Below are positions 47,564-59,911 of a DNA stretch of 64,000 bases, one piece after another. The stretch comes from Myoxocephalus aenaeus (taxonomy: Eukaryota > Chordata > Actinopteri > Perciformes > Cottidae), in the NCBI GenBank assembly GCA_038501785.1, contig JBAMJR010000078.1, positions 267,501 through 331,500 on the forward strand. The letters run 5' to 3'. The first letter of the stretch is position 1; the number at the start of each line of letters is the position of its first letter. A program made the translations under genes and the position numbers. A model generated the notes under the pieces. The model made no database searches. It saw only the letters and a list, made by a program, of their open reading frames with translations, and was not told the DNA's origin.

Positions 47564-48591
47564 TACGAAGGATGCAGCTTTTGTAGGGGCATTAAGACGT
47601 TCACATGTATCTTCGGGGAACTATATTTCCAGACTAATGATGTAAACTACTACATAGTGAGGCAATTACTGAGTGTGAATATACTGAACGGCTAATTCTG
47701 AAAAATATATGAAAATGTAGTCTAGACAGAAATTAGTCCCCAACATCCGCAGATCTTTCATCCCCATCACAGTTGAGTCCCCGGCTTGGCAAAGACAAGC
47801 CGGGGACAAGAAGTGAACAAATGGCAAGGCAGCAGGTTCAGAGAAACTTCATAGTCAGAGTACGCCTGCAGGTTATCTGTACTGTATTATTCGGATCCCC
47901 GCAGACAGAAAAGAAGACAGATTTGTTTCTCCATTGGATCAATGGCCGACTCTCCCATGGTACTTTCTCCCTCATTTATCTTCTCGACTTTGATTTCATC
48001 GTCGGAACCGAGAGCGGAGAACGTCTCCTCGTGAACGTTGGAGCTCAGCAGTTCCAGCACTCATTTGTCTCTGTTGCTTTCCCTTTTAGTTGCCTCTCTT
48101 TTTTTTCGCCTTCATGAAAAATGTCACGATGTAGCGGTTCGGCTGTCACAGCATTGCTTGTAAATCCAATAGCATTCTCGGAATTTGCTTGGGGGTCTAG
48201 AATCTGGTATTGATCATGCTGGACTCCTGCACGGAGATATGTTACCGTAATAGGTCTGTCCTCGTGAGCACTGATGCATGGGGATGTACTGAAGGCAAGA
48301 GAGCAAGGAGCAGATGGGTATCAAAGATTTATCACAGATACAATATATTACATACAAAAGCACAATAGAAAGTCATTGTTTAGGAATAAAAGAAGCCAGT
48401 GTCCTACAAAGAAATAACTATACCAATTTCTGCACAGTTGGGATTGGAAGCGTGTAGTGCGACAACCCTATGAGGGCTCTTTGGCAATATTCACACTGTC
48501 TGCTTATAAGCTACTTGGGGAAGGCTGGAGACTTTGTGGGTTGACTACAGATGAACCGACAGTAGAGCAAGAACCCGGGCCTGTATATATA
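47564..48591. other. Unique sequence
   Basis: No feature recognised. Confidence 0.5.
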
Positions 48592-48921
48592 CCCAGCCAG
48601 CATGTCCATGTGGGGCCCATAAGGTTTAAATTTGGGCTGCCGATAAGGGTCCCAAGTGGGTTTGTCCGCAGTTTCCACGGTGGCCTCACCTGTGTTTGCC
48701 CATACTGGGTTTATTCACCGGTTTATTCACCGACTTTAAGAGGGATCTGACTGGGCTTTAAGTGGGCCCCAAATTGGCTACAAATTGGCCTCACCTGTGT
48801 TTGCCCATACTGGGCAAACACAGGTGAGGCCACCGTGGAAACTGCGGACAAACCCACTTGGGACCCTTATCGGCAGCCCAAATTTAAACCTTATGGGCCC
48901 CACATGGACATGCTGGCTGGG
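48592..48921. mobile_element. 330-bp palindromic MITE with 110-bp arms free of mismatches
   Basis: Starts CCCAGCCAGCATGTCCATGT and ends with its exact complement. Arms 48592-48701 and 48812-48921 match at all 110 positions. The central part contains a second hairpin, GGCCTCACCTGTGTTTGCCC(A) with a 3-base loop at 48787-48831, so the arm's inner end is present three times. No clear target duplication: flanks are TATATA on the left and ATGTAG on the right. No coding capacity. Confidence 0.9.
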
Positions 48922-49033
48922 ATGTAGCTGATGTCTGATGGGGACAAGGAGAACGGGTGAGAGCGAGGTGAGGCATCTGCAGGCCTAATGAGGGACAGAT
49001 GAAACGGATCAGGGCGGGGCAGGCACTGTGAAT
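48922..49033. other. Short unique spacer
   Basis: Nothing recognised. Confidence 0.5.
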
Positions 49034-49251
49034 ATTGTATGGTGTTATATTGATCACACCATATATGGTGTGATCAATATATGGTGTTATATTGAGGATG
49101 CATGGTGTTGAGCATATATGGTGTTATATTGAGGATATGATATTGAGCATATATGGTATTATATTGAGCATATATGGTGTTATATTGAGGATGCATGTTA
49201 TTATATTGAGCATATATGGTATTATATTGAGGATATTTGGTGTTATATTGA
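49034..49251. repeat. Irregular minisatellite containing a 36-bp palindrome
   Basis: About ten units built from GCATATATGGTGTTATATTGA and variants. A perfect 36-bp palindrome at 49046-49081 (centre CACACCATATATGGTGTG) lies at the left side. Confidence 0.88.
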
Positions 49252-51249
49252 CCTAAGATCATTTGCATTAAGATGCAAGAGACATATTGACCTCCAGTGA
49301 GTTTGTGAGGAGGTAAAATGTAAACAAGAATATTTTGGTCATATTTTGTTATTTATTTTGTTTAATGAAATGGAAAGAATCTCTGTGAACAAGACGGAAG
49401 CAGAAAGTGCTGCACATCTATTTGTCAACCTTATTTGTACACTTTTGCAGAAAACCTCTATTGAATGAAAAATGACAGACATTTCACCATTTCACCACTC
49501 GGCCCTGTTCCCCCGTGTTGACGGACAGACATATCTCCTCATTCGCTCCCTAGTTCGGCACACGGCTCTTACCAACAACAAACTGCATCCCTGGATTGGG
49601 ATTATGACTCATCGTTTGGCTAACAGATACCTGTGTCTTACCTTCTGGTTTCACAGACCGACCAAACATAAAAAATAACACATTTCCCACCTAAATGTAT
49701 TCAAAATGTGCTGGATGTGCAGGATCCAGCAGGAAGTGCCCTTATTATTCATCCTAATGAAGGGGAGTGACCTCTCAGAGGAAGACTCCTCACCTTTCCA
49801 CTAATGACTGAGGAATAATTGTAATTACTTCAGGGCCATCGCCCCATTTTAAAACCCTTTCCCAACAATAGAAGGTCATTACATGTGCAGGAGTAATCTT
49901 CATACTCGGGAGAGGCTGCAACAAAGTGCTCATATCTCATGAACCACAAGATGCAGGATCTCTTGCGTTCTCGTTACGACCCCCGATGGAGCCGGCAGTG
50001 GTTTTAATGAATGCTGTTGTGTTAAAACCTGGAATGTGTTGCTTTGCCGTCGGCTCCCGACACTCAGAGAGCATCACAGTTAGTTTAATGGCTTCTCGGA
50101 GGACAGTATAACCACGTTTCCTCTCATTGCTGCTTTCTCTGCCGCCCATATGCCGGAGTGGAGAATGATTTCCGCACCGTGGCAATATAGAACAAAAGCT
50201 CTGGGCCACAAAATTAAATGGAGCCGACACACAGAGTTTTATCTTAACACACAGCGCGAGGACACCGGCGGCCAAATAGTTGCAACCTGCCAATTTGATT
50301 ACTATTATTTTCAACACAGGCAGCAAACCGTGAAGGATTCATTCATTAAAAAAAAAATAGAAAAAAAAATATACCAACCCTTTGAGGTACAGCAGTTACC
50401 CATCTATCACCGGGACAGAAACACACACACCAGAAGGAAGACTCGTTTTTATTGTCTTTTTGAATTCATTCATTACTTAATGTATATGATGTTCCTGCAA
50501 TTAAAAGCTGATAATAAAGATAAAATATGTTCAATCATGCCTTTGGAGTAAATGTGAGAAGTATCTCCCCAAACTCCATAATTGTTGTTTTCTACATACA
50601 TTTGGACTTTTAACACAGCATAATGTAAATCAGTCACAGTGTGGAAACCCAATGGAATCACTTCCCTATTGGCCCACAGTGGGTTAATCCAGCCATGCCA
50701 ACAATCAGTTTGTACAAAAGGAAAGATAGGTTAGCTAAATATACTTAGGATATAACATTAATTGAATGGCACAAACTGCCAGTTACAAACTTAAAATACG
50801 CATATCTACCCAGTCTGACCTTTTATAACGATATTATTCTGTTCCCAGATCTCCGAGATGAACTTGCTTGGGACCGTGTTATCATAACTAATATAAATAA
50901 ACTAAACTACACTAATATGACCCCAGCTGTAATAAACATAAGTATCCCAACTTATTTTCCAATGAATACGTTTCAGTTTTCTAATTATCAATTTTGTATT
51001 TTTGTGGTTTGGTGAGAGGAATGATAACTGTGTAACATATAAGGGATGAACTTACACATAAATAGTGATTCCTATCTTAAAAAAAAAAAACATCCTTCTC
51101 AATGAATCCCCACTGTAAGAAAGCTCAAAGTATGTTGTGGTTATTATCTAGAAACTCATAAAAGAGCAACTGTGATGACTGACAGCAATATCATTGCATG
51201 AGGTCAATTATTCTAATTGTGTTGATTAGAAAAGGTATATTTAAACGTT
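49252..51249. other. Unique sequence, possible conserved block near 49790-50300
   Basis: No gene recognised. Words such as GAGGAATAATTGTAATTACT and CAGGGCCATCGCCCCATTTT near 49810 look like conserved regulatory DNA. Confidence 0.4.
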
Positions 51250-51590
51250 CCAGTAAGACTCACTAATCACCGCCTTCGTGTGGCGGCACGTCTAACTGTA
51301 GAAAGAGCTACGCAGCGTGCACGGCTAACGCATGAAAATGTATCTGTTGTTGAAATATTCGACATTAGTCGTGGCGCGGCGTTCCTTTGTGAACGTGCAG
51401 CAGAAGCGCCCCGCGTGGCTGGAGGCGGAGAAAAGATGGCGCGGACGTGCCGAGCGCTCCGAGGAGTTCATCTAATGAGGGAAGCGACGCGGCACGCCGG
51501 CGTTTCGGGAAGCGGGAGGAGGGGGAGGGGGAGGAGGGGGCAGGTGAGATCAGCCACGACGGAAAACTTCCAGATAAGATGATAATTATG
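51250..51590 (+). other. GC-rich island with a donor-like site, gene not recognised
   Basis: CpG- and G-rich stretch in AT-rich surroundings. AAAAGATGGCGCGG at 51431 is a fair start context, and the frame from there stays open to GGGGCAGGTGAGAT at 51538-51551, a good match to a splice donor. The would-be peptide (MARTCRALRGVHLMREATRH and on) matches nothing I know. It could be a first exon, a CpG island or chance. Confidence 0.25.
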
Positions 51591-53011
51591 AAGAAAAAAC
51601 AAGAGTGTCTGATGTCTCTCTGACTGAGAGCTTTCTCGATCAGTGCGTGTAATGAGAAGAGTAATCAACGGATCTTTTTTCTTCAAATATCCCACCCTGC
51701 ACAGTTTAAGCAGCTGTCAATCAGAGCCACCCAGAGCCTCTTGCTTTCTTCCTCAGAACAGCTTCTTTGAAGCGACGTGATATCGGTGTTGCAGGGTTGT
51801 TGTTGACAGCACATCCCTTTCTATACCCGTTCCCAACCAGCACTCTGTCTCCGTCTCCGCTGGCATCGCTTCACCGCGAGGCCGTTGAGTTATACGGCGG
51901 GAGAGGGCTGAGATGAATGGCTGCATAGCAACACACACAAAGAAAGACCTGCATTAGTAGATGGGTAATGGATCTGAGCTGCCCACTCAGCGCCGGCTAA
52001 TACATCAGAGAAGTCACCCTGCCATTACATGAAGCGCGGATAAATAAATGAACAAAAGCCATTACGATGATTTGACTTGCAGATAAATATTATTAAGGGT
52101 ATTGCCTCTCTCTGATGACAATCTCTCAGCCGCCCGGCTAACCTCCTGCCATTTGTCAAACGGCATCAGAAAGTTGCCGTGTGAGCGGTAATAGGTTATT
52201 CATTAAGTGTAAAGAGTACCTGTTGTAATTCAAAGCTACACAGATTTTATAAACGGCTGTCATGAAAATTCAGAGGATCAAACGATAAAAGATGGTAGAA
52301 CCGTACATATTAAAGGAGAATCTTCTTACTTGTCAAAGTAATTGTTCATGTACATCGTTTTTTAAGATACAGTTGAAAGTAAATTGAAAAAAATATGTAT
52401 CCACAAATCTCAAAGCAGCTGTTTGCAACAGCGATTAAAGTAGCCAGGGTTTGAACTACTGACCCTGTCCGAAGGTTTGAGCAATTATCCCCAGTGTTAC
52501 GATTCATTGAGTCCAGACAACAAACACGCAAAAGACAAATCAGCCTCGGAACCAGATTGGTTCGGCAAAGGTTTGGGGGCGTGGCATCCAGGAGGAAGCT
52601 GCATCCGCAAAGGAATCCACACTTTAGATGTTGTTGAACGACACATCGGTCCTCATAACGATCGACATGGCTCGATACCGCAAGGGCTTCAGGGAGAACA
52701 CCCATCAGGGAAACCATCCCCACAGTCCAAATGCCCAATACGATGAGGAAGAGAAGCTGGTGGATGAAAGAGTTGACACATTGTTCTGTTTGCTACAATC
52801 CTTTTTCTATTCTCAAGAAAGTGTGATTTGTCCATGAAACTATGATAAGTGGTTAAACTTGCACAACAAACAAAGAACATATTGTAAGAGGACCTTGAGT
52901 TTCGAATATTTTTTTTCTCTCTTGAGGTCATTCTGCATCTCTTTGTGGGGTTGATTCAAAACGACAAGCATTGAAAAAAAAAGGTGAGTGGATGAACCGT
53001 CTATCATGGGC
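51591..53011. other. Unique sequence, possible conserved block near 51960-52340
   Basis: No gene recognised. 51960-52340 has the composition of vertebrate conserved non-coding DNA. Two frames overlap on opposite strands near 52477-52837; neither is recognisable. Confidence 0.4.
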
Positions 53012-53784
53012 TAACTTTAACCTCAAAAGAATTAAAGGAACAACCTTTGATCAGGGTATGGCATGAATTCAATTGCACTTCTCTGATCATGATCTGCTCA
53101 GGTAAGTAGCAGAGGGGCTTGTTCATCAGTTTCAGCTGCATTGGTGTTGATGGAGTTAACAACAGGTGCACCAGAGGGGCAACAATGAGACGACCCCCCA
53201 CAAAAAAAGGTATTGGGATGAAACCCTTGAACTCATGGTCAGACCCTGCGCTGCTGCAGTAGGTCCTGGGTTGCTCCTGATGCACGACGATGCAGGCTGT
53301 ACCTGGAGGATGAAGGACCCACGATCACCTGACCTAAACCCGATAGAACACCTCTGGGACATTATGTTTCGGTCCATCCGATGCCGCCAGGTTGCTCCTC
53401 AGACGCTACAGCTCCCTGATGCCCTCAGACAGGTATGGGAGGACGTCCCACAAGACACCATCCGCGTCTCATGCCGCGACGTTGTCAAGCATGCATACAA
53501 GCATGAGGGGGCCAAACAAGATATTGAAGCATTTTGAGTTGCAGAAATTTAATTTTGACAAAATGGATTAGCCTGCCAAATAATTTTTTCACTTTGATTT
53601 TCGGGCTGTCTATAAAATAAAGCCCTCTGTAGGCTAAACCTTTTACTTCCATCAAAAGATGGGCATCCTTTCGTTTCTAAAACAATAAACTGTCCATATC
53701 AGTATAGATATCCAACAAAAACATTTTCACATTGAGATCTGATGTGTTTTCAAAGAGTTCTTTTAACTTGTTTTGAGCAGTGTA
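53012..53784 (+). mobile_element. Tc1-like transposon, internally deleted
   Basis: The right end, read inward, is TACACTGCTCAAAACAAGTT and the left side has CCTCAAAAGAATTAAAGGAA, fitting a fish Tc1 family with ends of the form TACACTGCTCAAAA. The left terminus is degenerate. The transposase remnant (about 53205-53537) has LLLMHDDAG around the second catalytic Asp and SPDLNPIEHLWDIMF around the catalytic Glu, then ends DIEAF and a stop. Only 19 residues separate that Asp and Glu instead of the usual 34, and everything upstream (DNA-binding domain, first Asp) is gone. Full family length is about 1.6 kb; this copy is 773 bp and cannot be active. Confidence 0.9.
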
Positions 53785-54779
53785 GTAGGAGAGAAAACAC
53801 ATTTTCTCTGCTTTTCTTTCAATAAGCAACTGATGCTATTGCACGTCTACACCAACCTCTCCGGGAGCCGCCATTGCCACCATATACGTAACACACCTAA
53901 ACGCCCCGCGCCCGTCGCTTTTGATTGGTCTGAACCGCTGAGGATTTGAACAGGAACGCCTCCTTGGAGCCTCCTGCTATATTACCTGTTGGATGAACAT
54001 GTTACATCACCTTTTAAAACCACAGACTCTCCACGTAGTTACTTTGGACGTCTCACCTCCCACTCCGCACTACGTCACCTCTTGAGTCTCATGGTCTCTT
54101 CCTGGTACTTAGCACAGGCAGCCCTTGATGCCGGCCTTACTTTAACCTGCTGTTCACCAAAGCACCGCTTTGCAGCGAGATCCACAGTGAAGCTGTCAGC
54201 GTGCCGGCAGCGAGCGATAAGCTCCGGCTCGTAGAAGGCTGCTTCTCTTTAATGCCATAAACAGCCCGCTTAACTTCCCTTTTGATCTGTACTTTGACAG
54301 ATGCCAGGTTCCAGAAAACTACATTCACCCCCCGATCCTTCACAGATGATAGACTACCTGCAGAAAGCTCTGGAATGGGATTATTTCCCTCAGAAGAGGC
54401 AAAAAGTAAAGATGGGAACACGAATGTCGACAGCACATCAATAAAGACTATAATTGAACTTGCATGTTAATAGCGTTTTTTTAAGAAAAATGCCTCGTTT
54501 GTGTAAACATTGGTTAATAAATGGATTCTGATTCTGATTTGACAATACATGAATACGAGTGAGGCAGCATTGAGTTAGAGGAATATATCTGCTGCTTTCA
54601 AACACTTTTTCGTCCACTTGTTTTATTTTCATTTCCCTTCTTTCTTTAGTTCCTGTTCCTGTTCATTTCAAGTTAGCAGCTTCCTTCATTAACGTGTGAT
54701 GCTGAGTCTCAGGTAGGACTTTGTTGGGGAGGATAAGCGTGTCGCCATGGAAACCCACGCGCGAGTGTGCAAACACACC
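53785..54779. other. Unique sequence with possible retro tail
   Basis: GGTTAATAAATGGATTCTGA plus TTCTGATT at 54512-54540 resembles a LINE tail with a tandem ATTCTG. No coding remnant. Confidence 0.4.
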
Positions 54780-54807
54780 GTGTGTGTGTGTGTGTGTGTG
54801 TGTGTGT
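54780..54807. repeat. (TG)n microsatellite
   Basis: Uninterrupted TG run. Confidence 0.96.
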
Positions 54808-55642
54808 ACATAAAGTTACGTCACGACTCACTGAAGGAGAAGAGAGACAAAGTGCACATGAATAAAGGAGAGAAAACAACTTGTGTCGGAGGCTAAAAAG
54901 CTATTTGAGAGATTCTTTTAGTCAAGGTCGTTTAGAATTCCATTCATGTTTCAGCTGCTCGTATGAGAACAGATCTGAGCGCTAAGTAGCACCACTATAT
55001 TATATGAATGCTCCTTTCAATGGACATGATGAGAAGCAGTATTTACTTCACCTCAGAGATCTTTAACACAACACCTCCATCTCCATCCCGCCTCCACAAC
55101 GCATGGTGGAAACATAAATGGTTAGTTACATTACAAGCTGTTCTTCAAACACATGTTGGACATCTGAAAGCTAGACTGGACATTAGTTGGAACGCAATGT
55201 TAACATCTGTGTTATAGCCTCTGTTTGTGATTTAAGAACAGGTGAAAAATAAAAGGTTCTGACAGCATAATCTTTCAAAGGTCCTTAATATGTTGTGATC
55301 AGTGAAACAGGTGGGGGGAAAGTTTCTGTGAGTTTTAATTTCTCAGTGTACTCTGAACACGAGGTACCAAATACTGTCTTTAATCCTATTTAGAAGGACA
55401 TGAATGTACACGTTGACCAAGGTATTTTACATTTGAATTTTCTGCTGAAATGTTTGTTTCCCAAAGTGAAATGTTTTCATAAATACAGACTTTGTGTAGA
55501 GTGAAATAAGAAGTGACAAAAAAACATTCCACAGTTCCCTCAATTCTACAGATCATGTATGAGCTAAAGAGACAGACGTTCCCCTCAGGAGTTGGTGGCG
55601 ACCAAAAATAGAGAGAAAAGAGAGAAAATATAGAACGCACAT
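54808..55642. other. Unique sequence
   Basis: No feature recognised. Confidence 0.5.
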
Positions 55643-55916
55643 TACCGTAAAAGTCGGGTTACAAGCCGCTCCTACATCCGGTCAGTGTCCCCACTGTAGC
55701 AAGCTAGGAGCAGCGCTAGCTAGCGCTGCTGCTGCTATTGCCCGCGTCCCCTCTGTGTTGAGTCTGGTCCCACTACCTTCGGTGGTTTTCGGGGAGCTAG
55801 CGGAAGTTAGCGGGGAAGTAACGGAGCGCTAGCAGGAGCCCCAGCTGGCTACAGCGGGGAGCTAACGGGGACACTGACCGAAGGTAGTAGCGGCTTGTAA
55901 CCCGACTTTTACAGTA
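55643..55916. mobile_element. GC-rich MITE with TA target duplication, copy 3
   Basis: TA at 55643-55644 and 55915-55916. CCGTAAAAGTCGGGTTACAA at the left and CTGTAAAAGTCGGGTTACAA as the inverted right end. The shortest copy; it keeps the AGCAGCGCTAGCTAGCGCTGCT palindrome but lacks most CTG repeats and a CCCAAGTCGGGTGTC segment. Confidence 0.9.
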
Positions 55917-56149
55917 GTTGCATGACCAGAAACACAAATGAAAGCTAATGTTGTCTGTTTGATGTGTAAATACTGTACACATCTGTTTGCCAATATGTTT
56001 TGCTGACTTGGTGATGCTAAGTCAATGTTGTTTTTACTGTTTCTCTGTTTCTCTGTGCCTCTCCCCATGTAGCCACCACGGTGTTTTCCAGGTCTGAGAG
56101 TTTGTGTTTTCCTCCAATAACTCCAACCCTTCCAGTGTCCTCAGTTCAT
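55917..56149. other. Unique sequence
   Basis: Nothing recognised. Confidence 0.5.
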
Positions 56150-56300
56150 GGAGGTTAATTGTCACTTCTGGTTGCCAACAATGAGATGTCGACGGGCAGA
56201 ATGCCAAACTCAAGGCTTTGAAATGGCAGTCGACAAAACGAGTGCTAATGTCACAGTGACTACGTCCACTTCTTATATGCAGTCTATTTTCTCCACTGTA
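56150..56300 (+). repeat. Diverged body of the 4.8-kb dispersed repeat
   Basis: CACTTCTGGTTGCCAACAAT, GTCGACGGGCAGAATGCCAA and TGACTACGTCCACTTCTTAT follow the order of 6540-6690. No tandem core here. Confidence 0.6.
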
Positions 56301-58258
56301 AGTAAGATCAAATACATTCACATTTCAGTTGCTTTCTTTTTCATGATATTTTCACTAGTCCTTAATATAGAAACACAGAAACCTCGTAGATAATATATAC
56401 AGTATATATATGAAATATCCTTCAAACGCATAGACAAGAACCTTCTTCTGTATCTGCTTTTCTCTGGAAAAGCTGTTTTATTTCCCCCCAAAAATGTAAT
56501 ATTTATTTATTGAGTGCAGTTAGTGACAGTGTGGGCTCCATGGCTCTCACAGCTTGACAGAGCAGCAGCGGGAGCGAAGGGTCAATTACAACACATCTTA
56601 ATAGAGATTAAATTATACGATTAAGCATATCGATGTCATCGTCCATTTTATGCTCATTATCACTGAACGAGCATTTTTTTCTTTCTTTTATCTTGGATCA
56701 ACCTTTTTTAGTTGAGATTGCTTCATGCAGGTCAAACCCACATCCTCACTTCCTCGCTAAGAGTTGCTCTGAAGTTTCCCTTAATCTTTCCTAAGATAGA
56801 ACTCCTTGATATCATTTGTGTCGGCAGTATTCTTAGTGCTTTTTTTCTTCTGTAACCGAGCCAAAATATCCTCCTATTTCACAAAAAAACATCTTATATG
56901 TATTGGAACTGCAGTAAATTATTGATTGGTTAAGCTTTAACAGGACTGTCCCTGACCTCTGCATTCTGAAACAATATGTCTGCTCGGCAGTTTGCTGGCA
57001 GAGAACCTCTTTGTTCTTCTGCATTAACATTTAAAACCCAGTCCTTTTTTATTTCAGCGCTGATATCGAGAGCGCTGCGATCTTGACTCAGTCTCTGAGC
57101 GGGGAAGTTTTCCTTGAAAGGGATCAGCGCTTTCATTTATCTAAAGTGGCAGATGGGATGCCGGCCTTAATTAGCATGTTCAGCTGTCACAATGTGGATG
57201 ATAGTAAATCTCTTTGCCGCTCGCCGTCTAGAAACGCTGACTGGACTGTCAGTTTTTCTCCAGGGTCATGTATTTTTTAAACGTCTCGCTCTCTCGCACG
57301 GCACATGGAGCGAGAGAGACGGTGGAAAAAGAGAGAGAGAGAGAGAGAGCTGGCAGCCATCTTGGACTGGGTTAAAAGCGTAATCCTGGTCACGCTGCAT
57401 CAGCAGCAGAGGAGCGGTGAGAGCGTGAGGGGAAAGCCCGTCTGCAGGCAGGGAGGCGGAGACGCTGCAGATACTGCTGCAGTCCAATGAGAAGCCTCGG
57501 GGGAGGGGAGGAGAACCCTCCGGGCCGACGGTGCAAGTTTTATTAAATCTGCATCGTATGTCCTGTAGAAGAAACGTCTGAATATGTTAGTAAATCACCA
57601 GAGGGTTTCACTTTGATTGATGAAGGAGTTAAATGTTCTAGTTCAACTACAGTAGGTACCTTTAATGAAAAGATGTGTTTTGACCTCAAACTATCAATAT
57701 AACTGGGTTCCTTGTTCATAGGCTACTGGTTTCAGCCTTTTATTTACAGACTTGTGTGTAAACTATCCAGTAAGTGTGTTATTATGATCTTAGTGATTCA
57801 TGTGCAACAGTGACATGGGGTTCGTGCTGCTGAGGCACTGACTCTTCCAGAGTCAATAGAGGAGCTTAAATCATTATTCAATTGCCAGCTTGCACATTGA
57901 CTGCAGGTTGTTTTTCATAATTCATATCAGCATTCTTTACACACACACACACACAGGTAAGGTCTTTATATGATTCCACCAATGTCTAGCGGCTCAGAGA
58001 AAGAACGTATTTCCTTTGCACCCTTCGTTTAGTTTGCCATTGTAATTCCACCCAGACGCCGTGGTCTCTGGACCGAAAAGCAATTATTATTATTACAGAA
58101 TTATTAATTATTATTTTCCTGCCTTTACGGCTCTCGTTCAGCGGCCCGGAAACACAGCGACCAATCACACGCCTTGTAAATCATCGCACGTGATCCTACT
58201 CGGCCAATCACATGTGTGTATTCCGTTAAGCCCCGCCCTCGATTGACAATAATATAAT
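56301..58258. other. Unique sequence with possible conserved blocks and a (GA)n run
   Basis: Possible conserved blocks near 56510-56690 (CAATTACAACACATCTTAAT) and 57060-57290 (GGCCTTAATTAGCATGTTCA). (GA)n at 57331-57349. CCAATCAC occurs twice and GCCCCGCCC once between 58155 and 58240. No gene recognised. Confidence 0.4.
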
Positions 58259-58964
58259 AGGCTCGTTCGAGATGAGCCAGTTCTGCGCTGAATCGATCGC
58301 CGGCCATCGCCGCGCAATGCATGCTGGGTAGATTTGTGTCCGACTTGATCCCGACTTGCTCTGACGTCATGCACACGTGGTCAACGATACTCTCACGAGA
58401 GAAAGGCGGCCATCGATTTTAGAGCCAGGCGCCGCAGTAGCTCTCCACTGACTGCGTGGCCCAGTGCATGATGGGAAACGCCTGGCTGTCGCCACATCAG
58501 AGAGCTGATTGGCTCTTAGATCTGACAGCAAACACCACGTGTTCTAGAAAATCCTTATTTTATGTGTAGTTGTAATACTTAACGCTCAATTGTTGACTAT
58601 TAGTCTCATGTTTGATCTAAAACATATCTTGTGTGGTTGTTAATACAAAATCGTATTTATAACACATATCTAAACCAGTAGTAATGTATTTCACAGGCAG
58701 ACATAAACATAACAAAGGATGCAGCTACACACACATTTCTACATAAATATATATTTACAAACACATATGAATAAATCAAAACATGATCTGTAAACTACAA
58801 GTAGACAAAAGTTCGGAACTAACAGGAAGTCATTTTTTCTGTGACTTCCTGTGTTTACTTTGAAGGCAGCTGAAAACTGTCCGACTTGATCGCAGTTTTT
58901 TGACTCCGCCCCCTGCTGCTCTCGTCTACATTCCAGGCGAGGCGCAGCTCTAACGAACGAGCCT
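58259..58964. mobile_element. Possible 706-bp MITE with 11-bp ends and AAT duplication
   Basis: AGGCTCGTTCG at 58259-58269 is exactly inverted at 58954-58964, and AAT flanks both ends. The subterminal regions are GC-rich (CAGTTCTGCGCTG, GGCGAGGCGCAGCTC) and partly inverted; a GTCCGACTTGATC word is repeated inside. A three-base duplication suggests a Harbinger-like element, but AAT is not the usual TWA and no protein is present. Confidence 0.5.
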
Positions 58965-59911
58965 AATGTCTTGGCTCTTTTGATTGACAACACTTGACGA
59001 ATAAACTAAATTTGAAGCGACATGACAATTCAGTTAAATTAATTTTTCTAAAATTAAGGACTTTCATTTAATGTATATGTTAATACAACGGTTGGCTACT
59101 TCAATACATATGGCACAAGATCATAGAGCACACATGTGACATTATTATGATGTTCTGGACCTTTGCTTGAGGAAATCCTCTCGAACTGGACCTCTCTGAA
59201 TTTGAGTTGAATCCCCCTGACATATACTAATAGGCTATAAAGCCTAATGCAGCATATGCATGCTCTGACCTTTACTTGTAAATGAAGTCCATTCGTCTTT
59301 CCTTCTGGACAAAAACTATGTGACTTTGTTGTAAGAGTCCTCCTTCATTTCTTTTAGTTTTAAAAGTGTAGAAGAAGAGCACGCCCCCTTCCTTGAGGTA
59401 GAGGTACTGTTTACCTCCCCTCTGCTTTTTAACTGCGGTTTTGTGTCAGAGCAGCGAGACTAAATAGGTGTTTCACATACGTGAAATACACTCTATTATG
59501 TGGAAAGAAAGGACGTATAATAAAAGTCTACAGTGTTGACAAACAGAGAAAAGCAAAAGGCACGCGCTCAACCCAGTTTGTGAGAGATTGCGCAATCTGA
59601 GATGAGGCACATCTCCTCACTGTCTCCTCTCAGTTTGACAGGACATGCTGAGAGGCGAATTTGATCAAACACATGCTTGAAATGATTGGAATCATACAGA
59701 AATTACATTTATAGCACAGATCAGTAGAACAATTTATATTTGTATTTTATTTTGATCATGTTGTTTACTTTTAGGTGAGGCTCTGGCACCAGGGTTCCTT
59801 GACCCTCCAAGACACACGATAATGCCAGGTCTGAACAAAGGCTGTTGATACTCTGTACTCTGAGTCAGATTTTTCAAATAAAATACATGAAAGGTTTATA
59901 GGATATGATTA
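58965..59911. other. Unique sequence
   Basis: No feature recognised. Confidence 0.5.

Noticed and set aside
52477..52837. Possible exon: overlapping frames with VVERHIGPHNDRHGS and MARYRKGFRENTHQ
   Set aside because: ERHIGP recalls glycine decarboxylase but flanking residues do not match, and the other frames are equally open; no splice sites in place.
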